From Cylindrobasidium torrendii FP15055 ss-10 (Eukaryota > Basidiomycota > Agaricomycetes > Agaricales > Physalacriaceae), in the NCBI GenBank assembly GCA_000934385.1, contig KN880573.1, positions 1 to 63,000 of the forward strand: a stretch of DNA of 63,000 nt. Direction: 5' to 3'. Below the pieces are notes generated by a model, which had not been told where the DNA came from, did no database searches, and saw only the letters and a program-made list of their open reading frames with translations. The translations under genes were made by a program, and so were the position numbers. Below are positions 25,185 to 37,574 of this stretch, in pieces; position 1 is the stretch's first letter, and the number at the start of each line of letters is the position of its first letter.

Positions 25185-25265
25185 GGCAGTTTGAATAGGA
25201 AACCAAAACACGACCAAACACCCTCTTTTTGTCGCTGACCACGAACGCGTGTCCAACTTCGCGAA
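25185..25265. promoter_or_regulatory. 81-bp bidirectional promoter SGT2/PRP19
   Basis: The start codons of SGT2 (minus) and PRP19 (plus) are separated by 81 bp, so core promoter elements are shared or overlap. No TATA box is evident. Confidence 0.6.
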
Positions 25266-26871
25266 ATGTTCTTTTGTGCAATTTCGGGCGAGCCTCCACA
25301 GGAGCCAGTGGTTTCCGCGAAGTCGAGGAAAGTATACGAACGTCGTTTGATTGTCAAGTACATCAACGAGAATGGTACCGATCCAGTCACGGGCGACAAG
25401 CTGGAAGAGTCGGATTTGATTGCCATTGACGCTTGTGAGTGATAATTAACAATTTCACGCACTTCCGTTTAACAATGCATAGCACCTTCGACCGCACCTC
25501 CGCGTGCCCCGACACACACGTCCGTTCCTGCATTGTTGACGAGCATGCAGAATGAATGGGATGCACTTATGCTCGAAATGTTTGCACTCAAGCAGCAGTA
25601 CAACAATACGCGCCAGGAGCTCAGTGTAGCGCTATATCGCGAGGATGCGGCCACTCGTGTCGTTGCGCGCCTCATACGTGAACGCGACGCTTCTAGGGAG
25701 TGCGTCATACACTGTCTTCCATTTGTTCGCTTTGCTAATTTTTCCCAGGGCGCTAGCCAAGGTCTCTGTATCTATGGGCGGAGCCGTTGCTGCTGGCGCG
25801 GAGGATGTGCAAATGGCCGACGCGACTGAGGGACTGCCCGCCGAAGTTTCCGCTGCCATTCTTGAAACCCAGTCGAGCCTCTCCGCATCTCGCAAAAAGC
25901 GTAAACCGCCGACTGGCTACGCTGGCCCCGCCCAGCTCAAAACATATACCGCGAAGCATACCATACCCTCTCTGCACTCTGCTTCACCTGCAGGCATTAC
26001 TGCTCTTGCAGTCTCCCGTCAATCACCGAGCCAATTCCTGACCGGCGGGAACGACAAGATTGTGCAACTCTACGATCGCAGCACCGACAAAGTTCTTGCG
26101 TCGCTCAAAGGTCACTCAAAGAAGATCAATCATGTCACGTTCAGGGAACAGGAGGGCGAAAATACCATGCTTTTATCCGCCAGTGCAGACAAGATCGCCA
26201 AAGTATGGTCCCACGACCCTGATTCGCAGGAGTACATACCCAAGACTACCGTTCGCACACACAAAGGCGAGCTAACTGGTCTAGCGGTACACCCGACAAA
26301 TACGCTTTTCATGCTTGGTTCAACGGACAAGACGTACTCGATTCACGACTTCGACACCTTTGAGCAGGTCTTCCGCTCACTTCCAGGCGATGACCCCTTC
26401 ACCTCATTATCCATACACCCTGACGGTGCCCTCGTCGGTCTTGGGACTCCCAATTCCAGTATCCAAATTTATGATATCCGCGCGGGTGCCATTGCTGCGT
26501 CACTCACGCCGCCGGATGCTGTACCATTTACTGTGAACACGCTCGCGTTCTCAGAGAACGGATACCATCTTTTGGCACCGTGTTCATCTGGTGCTTTGGG
26601 CATATGGGATCTGCGCAAGCAGAAGGTGTCCGCCCAAATTGCATTCGAAGATGGGTTCAAGATCAACAAGGTCTTGGCTGATCACAGCGGACAGTTCTTT
26701 GGTGTTGCAGGCAGTGGCGGCGGTCGTGTTTATGCCCACAAGACGTGGGAAGAGCTCATACGTCTTGAAGAAGGTGGTGATATGTCAGATATTGCGTTTG
26801 GACAGTTGGGCCAGGATATTTGGGGCGCAACAGGGCGGGAGGTCAGGATATGGGGTGGTTCGCAGGAGTAG
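25266..26871 (+). CDS. PRP19: Prp19, spliceosomal U-box E3 ligase
   Basis: About 500 residues. The N-terminal U-box begins [17 protein letters not shown] and contains [20 protein letters not shown]. The coiled-coil tetramerisation segment includes [20 protein letters not shown] and [13 protein letters not shown]40 propeller of about seven repeats follows from residue 190, with phrases such as [20 protein letters not shown] and [13 protein letters not shown]. Two short introns sit in the first 500 bp (donor GTGAGT at about 25434; another near 25700). Prp19 is the scaffold ligase of the NineTeen Complex that stabilises U5/U6 in the activated spliceosome. Downstream is the convergent Myb-C2H2 gene. 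Confidence 0.95.
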
Positions 26872-27072
26872 TAGTGTATTGTTCTCAACATTTTGCTCGA
26901 CACTGTCGATGTTTGTTCGAAATTGTACAATCTGCATACGAGTCTGCTTGTGCAACATTAACATATCAAGTACCGGTGTGAACAATGTTGCGACGAAATG
27001 GTTATAGAGGTGCAGCAATGTTATCGTTTGACTCTCGTCGTCTGTTGTTTCGCTTTCCTTTCAACTTAGCTA

Positions 27073-29344
27073 TCAGAGCAGGCGTAACATCGTCAATTTG
27101 CGTCGGTGCTTGCTTTTGATGTCCCTTGGTTTGAGAATGAGGAACCTGAGCTGCAAATTTGTACACTGAAGGCAAGAGCCAGCTTTATCCAAGCGCCGAA
27201 TGCGTGCGACTTTATAAAGGACCAGCCGCACGCACTTGCCGCCTGTAACAAGCTGGCCCTTGCCCTCAGGGCAGAAGAAGAGACATACATGCTTTGTGTG
27301 ATAAAAAAGACCGCTGAGCGCTTTGTACGTCTTTTCGCATCCGGGTTGAGAACACTTATACTTGCCCGTTGCCTTATCCTTGCCATTAGACGGTCCTGGT
27401 GTTGCCGCGGAGCGAACTGCGTCTTGAAAATGCATAAGAGACCTATGTTTGCGTCAGCACTGGGTTGCAGGACGCAATAGACAGTCAGCGCACATCTGCA
27501 GATGATATTGCAATCCATTGGCATTCTGTAAACGCATCAAAAGCCAATATGACTATAACAAACTCGAAGACACACCTTCCATTGTTTGTCGAGGCAAAGT
27601 GCACACCGATAAGGCTTCTCCATGTATGGATCGTTTCTGTGCGCTGCCATATGATCCGCAAGGTCGCCAGAAGTCGCGTAGCAAGACTTGCTGGATGCTG
27701 CTCCTGAGGGCCAGCAGGAAGGATACCCACACGCGTACGGTTTTATGCTGATAGTGATGATTAGTTCAGCGCTACAAGCAGAGAGCCACACTTACTCTGC
27801 ATTTACAGGTTGATATGCAGAGAGCCGGGCATCGTCAGGTGGGGGCGGCTTGCGTTTGCGAGCCATACGAAACAGTGAGTCCGACAACGAGGGAGCATTG
27901 AAATATAAGGAGGGCAACACGTCCGAAGGACCTGGTATGTCAGTCTGTGGGTTACACAGCCAGCGTGGCGAGCAATCGTCCGAGACAGAAGACCCTGAAG
28001 CCATGGGTGTGTTGACTTGAAGTGTGATTGGCGAAGGCACTGGCGTGTCAAGGGGCATTATGGACTGGCTTGGTGTAGCGTCCGGGCTGATATCTGGACT
28101 AGTCACTGGGGATAGCCATGGTGAGGCCATGGAAGGCATCGCAGGTGAACCCGAGGGCAATGGAAAACTGGCGGCTTTCGCTAAGCATGTTTGGTCGAGA
28201 GTGGCTCTGTTCAAGTGTGATAAATCGAGAGTGACCGCTCTGCTCAAGTGGGACAGCTCGTGGGGACCTGTGAAATCTTTCTCGAACATCCATGGTGGGA
28301 GGAAGATGTCGTCGAGTTGGGTTGCCGAATGCGCGCCGAGGAAGTTGTCCGAAGATATAACGGGTGACGGCGAGCGGGTACCATCGTGTGGGAGTGGTGG
28401 AGGGGACCCAGCTAGTGTGCCCAAGTGTGGTCCACGGAAGTCATCTGCACACGGGAAGGTACATTGAAAGGGAGGAACCATGTCAATGATTTCTTGCATG
28501 GCAGACGCGTAGCTTGAAGGCGCGCAGGGGAGATCCAGGGGGCTGGATTAACGTCATTAGCTGTGAGAGCGCCCATGCATGCCCAACGCTCATACCTCGG
28601 TAGTTGACATTGATTGGCATACTCATTCATAACGACGTCTGTGTCGTGTGAATCAGAGCATGGTGGGTCGAGGCGCGACGTTGTTTCCCTTGTCACAGAA
28701 GGGGATGAACTAGTAGGGTCCGAATTTGTCGACGAAGGTACTTGTGCTTGTTGAGGGTTACGCCTTTCAATCAGACGATGTCTTGGGGGGATCGTAATTG
28801 GCATATAAATAGTATGACGGCGTAGTATCGCACCTGTTTCTACAATCAAGACTCCCACGACTCATCTCTTGGCCCACCTCCCGCCACTTGCACCCTAAGC
28901 GTTGATAAACCTCCAGAAGTTTGTTATCCTCCGCCTCTGACCATGCGCCACGAATCAGCTTCGGATCCAGAGTTTCCCGGAATCGTTTTGCACAACTGTC
29001 GTCGGTGCGACCGGGTATACTGCGAGCGATAGCAGACCATTTCCCGCCAAGCTTAGCGTGCAGCTCCAAAAGCAGCTTGTCCTCTGGCGCAGTCCACGGG
29101 CATTTCTTGATTTCAGGCGAAAGCGAGTGCAGCCAGCGCTTGAAGACATCGTTCATTGATTGTGCAGAGGTTGTGCAGGAGAGCTTACCTTTCTGCAGGC
29201 CTTATTGCTGCGTCCAGGAATTATCTTAGCTACATCTTTCCAAGTGTCGAAGGTGGCTTCGTTCTGCTCGTAATCCTTCATGGCCTTTTTCAAGAGCGCG
29301 TCTTCCTCTTCGGTCCATGGGCGAGATACGGCGCGGGCGGGCAT
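27073..29344 (-). CDS. three-repeat Myb protein with C-terminal C2H2 zinc fingers
   Basis: The start at 29344 gives MPARAVSRPWTEEEDALL. Three Myb repeats follow (PWTEEEDALL, CPWTAPEDKLL, GAWSEAEDNKLL), ending in NRHRLIERR. The middle 300 residues are Pro/Ser-rich and disordered. A GTAAGT donor just before an in-frame stop at 27792 joins in frame, through an intron ending TATCAG, to a zinc-finger region: KPYACGYPSC, then LADHMAAH, a YRCALCDKQW segment, NANGLQYHLQMC and KYKCSQPGCEKTYKALSGLF. The last fingers resemble the split Sfp1 type. The precise 3' end is uncertain; an alternative splice would extend the C-terminus to about 27006. It is probably a nuclear DNA-binding factor. The alternative is two adjacent genes, but the zinc-finger part has no good start of its own. 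Confidence 0.72.
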
Positions 29345-29990
29345 AATGATGGGATGTGGTGAGAGCCAACCCTTTGTGACTGCGATCGTGACGCCTGCTA
29401 CAGTATCTGAACAGCACCTTGGAATGCCAAATTCATTTGGCGGACCGTTTTAAAAAAGGCAAATCTCATGATTACAAACAGTGCTATATCCCACGCCAGT
29501 ACTATCTAGGGCAAGAGAATGACATATGGCAACGCTGTTATTTGACACTGCGGCGAAGGTTCAAGGAGGATGTCATTTCCTTCGGACCAGACGCCTAAAA
29601 ATACGTGTCATCTGGAGTTGTGCGAATTACTGCAGCAAGGTGTCGCGAACCTGAAGGTTCCCGTTGAGCTGGCGTTGGTTGTCATATTCACGCACAGTTA
29701 ACGAGATCAGCTTCGGAGTGATCGGCACGAAGGACCGGTATACGTATTATCTTGAGGTTCACAAAATTCGGCCGCTTCTTGTTGTGGGTGTTATTTCGTG
29801 TGGATACAATGAACCCCGACCACTAATCCCGGAAAATATGGAAAACAAAGGATTTTCGATTCGGGTCTTTTCTTAATAGTAAAGGTCCACACGCGTGTCT
29901 GACATAATCAGGTGATCAGCCGTATATAACAGTTGCAACTTCCAACTTGCCTCCCACTTCCACAACACGGTCGACTGACAGCTACTCGCT
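29345..29990. other. divergent promoter region between the Myb-C2H2 gene and PRP17
   Basis: About 645 bp with no supported gene. It separates two divergent genes and should hold both promoters. Plus-strand open stretches here lack domain content. Confidence 0.5.
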
Positions 29991-32050
29991 ATGTCGCTGG
30001 TCCAAGATTACTCTTCTGACGAGGAAATTGATGTTTCCAACGATCTTTTCGGGTTGAGCTCACTCCCTGCTGCCAAAAAGCAGCGGACGGAGGAGCAGTC
30101 CTCCTCTGCCATGGTCATCTCGAAAGCAGCACCGGCAGTGTTATCAGAGGTAAGTAGCTGATCAGTGCGAAAACAAAACATATCTGACTGTTATGACAGG
30201 ACCCTTTGCACCAAACATCTCTCATAGCGCGTCCAACCGACACCCAAATGAACGTGAACATTCCATACAGCGATATGATGCTACCTATCCAGGGTCCCAA
30301 TAATCCATTCGGTGACAAGAACCGCTTCATCAACCAGAATGCACTTGCTGGACATGTCGAAGAGCAATCCATGTCTGACCATGCTTTCCGCTCTCAGCAC
30401 CTCACACACTCAATACTTGGCTACTCCGCGAACCCGTCGGTAGATTCTAGCGGTCCCGCTTTCCTTGGGTCGGTTGAGAAGGCTCAAGAGCACGGCTTTC
30501 AAACCTTGGACTCCATGCGTGCATCGCGCAGTCAGAAGAAGGAGCTCAAACGAAAGCGCAAAGCAAGGGGTGAATTGGAGGTAGTGGAAGGTGATGGCGC
30601 GTACGTGGGGCCATGGGCACAATGGGATGGAGAAGAGCCGGAAAGCACATTCCTGGCGGGCGTTGGAGGTGCCGAGGACGAAGAAGAGGACGAAGAGTCT
30701 GAAGAGGAGAAGCCGATGGTGAACAGAAAGAACCGCAAACCCAAGCCCGGGGCAGACGGCCAGGAGACATCCATATTCCATGGCAAGTCGATGACCGACT
30801 ATCAAGGGAGAACATACATGTCGCCTCCCGTTGCAGACGCACCACAGATTCTACAAGAAGCAGGTTCCCAAGAGTGCTTCATCCCCAAAGTCTGTATCCA
30901 CACATACACTGGACACACCCAGGGAGTCTCCGTTATACGTCTGTTTCCTCAATCTGGGCATCTCATGCTGAGTGGATCTATGGACACGAAAATCAAGGTG
31001 CGTTGTACTGTACATTTGTCCTGGCACCCATACTGACGTTTGTGTAGCTTTGGGATGTGTACAACGACGGACGCTGCTTACGAACATTCCATGGTCACGT
31101 CAAGCATGTTAAAGACGTTACTTTCTCCAACGATGGTCGTCGCTTCCTCTCGTGTAGTTATGACCGCACGATGAAGCTCTGGGATACGGAAACTGGACAA
31201 TGTATCCAAAGATTTGGGAACGGTAAGATCCCCTACGTTGTCAAATTCCATCCAGACGAGGACAAACAAAACATCTTCCTGGCCGGCATGTCAGATAAGA
31301 AGATTATTCAGGTATGCCGTCGCAACACATTCCTGTTTTCCTAGTGCTAACTATGTGTAAAGTACGACATGAATTCTGGAGAAATCACCCAGGAATACGA
31401 CCAGCATCTTGGTCCAGTCAACTCGATCACCTTCGTTGACGAGAACAGGCGGTTTGTGACTACTTCCGACGACAAGACTATCCGCGCTTGGGACTTTGAC
31501 ATCCCAGTCGTCATCAAGTATATCGCTGAGCCGCATATGCACTCGATGCCTGCCGTGACGCTTCATCCTTCGCGTACGTTCCATGCAGTCGATTGGACCC
31601 ACATTGCTGACCCCAAATACAGTGAAATATTTTGCCGCGCAATCATTAGACAACCAAATCCTGATCTACAGCACGGACAACTTTAGACAAAACCGGAAGA
31701 AACGATTCGCTGGACATTCGGTCGCTGGCTACGCATGTCAAGTTGGTTTCTCGCCTGACGGCAAGTGGATAAGCAGTGGTGATGGCGAAGGGAATGTTGT
31801 GTTCTGGGATTGGAAGACGGGGCGCATCAAGTCGAGATTGCACGCACACTCAAAGGTTGTTATTGCACATGAGTGGCTCCCCCATGAAACGGTATGCTGT
31901 CTGCCCCTTCAACGTGTGCGGTTGTACTCACCCGTTCTATAGTCCAAGGTTATGACGGCGTCATGGGATGGTTCAATCAAGCTATGGGTACGTCGCTTGC
32001 GCAGGAAACGAGCGAAGGCCCCATTTGCTAATTGAAATGTTTAGGATTGA
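29991..32050 (+). CDS. PRP17: Prp17/Cdc40, second-step splicing factor
   Basis: Spliced product of about 590 residues. The start at 29991 gives [14 protein letters not shown], the usual acidic N-terminus. A conserved segment with [18 protein letters not shown] follows, then Lys/Arg-rich and Glu/Asp-rich stretches. The C-terminal WD40 propeller begins near [17 protein letters not shown] and includes [46 protein letters not shown] and [18 protein letters not shown]. The last coding exon is only six nucleotides (Asp codon plus stop, 32045-32050). Prp17 acts at the second transesterification step and associates with the Prp19-complex spliceosome. PRP19 lies 3 kb upstream. Confidence 0.94.
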
Positions 32051-33182
32051 GGTACTATGGTGGCGTTGGCATCCAATATGCGTGTCCGTATACTTGGTGT
32101 ATACGTAGACATCCTGTGTGCAGGGGAGCTCCGGTTTGTCTGTAGCTATGTCAGTGGCGGCGGCGAAAATATGTCCAGCCGGAGAGAAAGGAATCGTTAC
32201 TCTTCTACGTGGTCGAGCACCCTTGCAGCAATAACATACCCCAAACCTGGACAATTCAAGCGAGATTCCTGTATGTAGAATGAAGCTTCTGTGCAAGACT
32301 TATGTAGCTACCTAGTATGAGAAGATTCACCTACCCAGATTGAACTTGTATAGATTTTGTGATATAATTGGGCACACAGATGTGTCACCCCCTGTACTTG
32401 GAGCCGCTCCCGTCTGGTACGCATTGTACTGTCGGTGCAGGCAGACGACATTTCACCCTGCACGGAGGTGTACGAATGTGGTCGCGATTCAATTGTCTGT
32501 ACTACTACCGCTTCGTCTATCTGGGGATAATGCATGTGCATTCCAAGCTATTCCAAGGCTTCCAAGGTACGAAAGGAGGGCGGAGGCAACGTTCCTGAGA
32601 CCTGATCGAATACTGGCGGATGATGAGCCCGCCTCTGTCGTCGCTGTCGTCGACGTCGTGTCTATTTGCTTTTTTCTGTCGTCCACTGTTCAAACACACT
32701 GAACAGCAGGGGGACTGTCAGCCTACAGATTTGAAAATGGTCGATATCCTGGACGAACTATCGGATCTCCGGGCCGTCGCTCTTCCATCACTACAATCAC
32801 TATAGAAGCCGTTCCAAGCTGCCGCTTTAATAATACGCAACTGTACCTCTCCCCTTGATATCCTGAGGCCTGAAGATGGAACCTCCGTAGGTTGATGCCC
32901 ACCAGCACTATCTTAGGAGCAACGCCGTCAAACGAGGCGATGTTCATTGGGATCCGATTGTTATTCCAAATCGTTTGAGCTCCGGGCCAAGTCTGGTCGA
33001 TGTTCGAGACGTCACAGCACGTGATTGCGCTTTGCAATTTGGCCGTGCCTGGACCTGAACCTTTTGATTTAGGGGTCCAGGAACGGGATAACAAGTATAT
33101 AATCTGAAAAGACCATCCTCTTCCTCTAACCACCACGCACCGCATTTATCCCTCCCATCACCCCCACCGATTTTCCTCGAAA
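32051..33182. other. 1.1-kb intergenic region with no supported gene
   Basis: Open stretches on both strands reach 140 codons but none has a domain, a signal peptide or plausible splicing. The distal 150 bp hold the promoter of the small secreted protein (TATA box at 33096-33102). Confidence 0.5.
33096..33102 (+). promoter_or_regulatory. TATA box of the small secreted protein gene
   Basis: TATATAA lies 81 bp upstream of the start codon at 33183 and is followed by a pyrimidine-rich leader (CCATCCTCTTCC). That is the arrangement of a strongly or conditionally expressed fungal promoter. Confidence 0.6.
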
Positions 33183-33529
33183 ATGCAGATTCAAACCTAC
33201 CTGTTCGCATTCGTCACTCTTTTCGTCTCGCTCGCCCTGGGAGCAGTGCGTTTTTTTCTTACCCACGACCTCTTGGCGTCGGCTCATCATGAACTCTACA
33301 GGCAATTCCACCTTCAGACCGTGCAGTGAATAACGCAGTCTGGAAAGAGCGAGGTGTCAGCGCCCCCGTCTGGAAAGAGCGTGGCGTAACTCCCCCGACT
33401 TGGAGGGAACGTGATGCGGATGTTCACAACCCCGACTGGAAGCGTGGTCCCCCCCACGGCGCACCCACCTGGAGAGAAGAGGAGGCTCGCGAGGCGCAGC
33501 CCGGAAACAACAGGCAACCAGTCTGGTGA
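33183..33529 (+). CDS. small secreted protein with a tandem WKER-type repeat
   Basis: Two exons (33183-33245 and 33302-33529) give 96 residues. Residues 1-21, MQIQTYLFAFVTLFVSLALG plus Ala, form a typical signal peptide; the intron starts right after it with a GTGCGT donor. The mature part is short and hydrophilic. It holds two near-identical 10-residue units (VWKERGVSAP and VWKERGVTPP), then degenerate copies with TWRER, DWKRG and TWREE, ending QPVW. A matching 30-bp DNA period is seen (copies at 33338 and 33368). There are no cysteines in the mature part, unlike many fungal effectors. A TATA box precedes it. I do not know a family. It could be a secreted structural or signalling peptide; function is unknown. 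Confidence 0.72.
33338..33397 (+). repeat. two tandem 30-bp units within the small secreted protein gene
   Basis: GTCTGGAAAGAGCG recurs at 33338-33351 and 33368-33381, a 30-bp period that encodes the 10-residue protein unit. A diverged third unit follows. The near identity at DNA level suggests recent unit duplication. Confidence 0.75.
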
Positions 33530-34721
33530 TGGATGGATCTCTATGGTGCGTCGTTTTCTAGACCCGGTCCGCATCATCAAGCTCATCGTGCTCATAGCCC
33601 TCATCCCGTCTCGCCTCTCCTGGACTTTTTTCTCTTCGTTTCCTTTTCTTTGGGCAATCTGGGATTTCGTCACAACTCACTCGACTGTTTATTGCACAAT
33701 GCCGTTCCTCTTCCCCGCTGTTTACAAGTATAAACCGCCTGTATTAATGTTATGTGTCTCGCTGTTGCCATGGACTGCGGCCCAAGTACTTATCGCTGTT
33801 ATCATAGTGTCGCCAAAATTGAAGCGATTTAACTCATTGTGCGCGATTTCCTGCCTTTTACCATGCTTGAGATCTTTCCACAGGGCTATCGAATGGCTTG
33901 GCGCAAGGTAACTCTGCTCTCTCGCGCTGTAAGTACGACAGTTCATTCTGGGCTGCTGCTGCACGTCCGCTTCCAAGCCGAGGACCGCCCGCAACAGCGG
34001 TTTCCACAGCCTGACAGGATTTTTCTACTTACCTTCAAGTTGTCCATCCAATACCCGGCCGCACGCCGCGCCAAACACACGTACCTGGTGCGCTCAGGGC
34101 ACTTGTGGGCAATGGTGTCATCGCTACACTTGGTATACGCACTCTTAGGTCTTGGTCAATGAACTCAATGTTCCGTACGTCCGTACCAGCTCGACAACAA
34201 GTGTGTTTCTGCACGGAATGCAGTGAATCGGATACAGGCGGAATTTGTGCGTGCCTCTATAATGGCATTGGCCAAGCAAGGCCAAGTACCGATTGAATAT
34301 CTAAGTATGCGAGCAACCAATGGGCATGCAGGTCCAATCTCACAAGTGGTACCAATGGCTGAAATGCGGTGGACGCTAGTACACTCAGAGTGACAGCCTC
34401 ACGGTCACTGTGGTTGTAATCACTAATTTTGAGCCACAAACGATATTGCTCTGGAGGCCAGGGACTTGGATAAGTGCAGTACATGTCGACACTATGTATC
34501 TTCTATGTGGTCAATGCTGCCTGAGCATACGTGACAACGACTAGACGTACAAATTCACCCCAGGTGGGTGAAAAAATGATATTGGGCTTAGCAGTAGAGC
34601 ACTGAGTAGTTGCTGAGTAGCGTCACGCGTGAGTTGATGGCATCAATCGCGTGGTTGAACTCTTGTACTAGGATTTAGAACTCTCGATTGCAATTGTGCA
34701 TTGCCTTGCGTTCCCACCATC
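33530..34721. other. 1.2-kb intergenic region upstream of MCM3
   Basis: I see no supported gene between the secreted-protein stop and MCM3. Open stretches on both strands lack domains. The last 100 bp hold an MCB element for MCM3. Confidence 0.5.
34623..34632. promoter_or_regulatory. MCB box (MBF site) upstream of MCM3
   Basis: The palindrome TCACGCGTGA contains the core ACGCGT at 34625-34630, 92 bp upstream of the MCM3 start. ACGCGT is the MluI cell-cycle box bound by MBF/DSC1, which drives G1/S transcription of replication genes including MCMs in yeasts. One copy only. Confidence 0.65.
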
Positions 34722-37457
<2,736 letters not shown>

Positions 37458-37574
37458 ATGTTCTCCATACACAGTCTCTTTGCACAGTTTCCATTCCGTG
37501 TTTCGTATTGCATCTCGGTAAATAATTATGTTGTATTGTACGTACGTGTGCGAAAAATCTGTACCCTTTGGATT

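Noticed and set aside
27792..28499. A separate gene ending at the 27792 stop
   Set aside because: The frame is open upstream through the Myb exons and has an excellent donor a few bases before the stop.
32489..32686. Ser/Thr-rich minus-strand frame resembling a protein exon
   Set aside because: It has no domain and no splice partners on either side and lies in otherwise featureless intergenic DNA.
32723..33145. 140-codon minus-strand frame
   Set aside because: No homology signal, and it overlaps the promoter of the small secreted protein.
33314..33673. 119-codon frame antisense to the secreted protein
   Set aside because: It is the shadow of the repeat-coding exon on the other strand.
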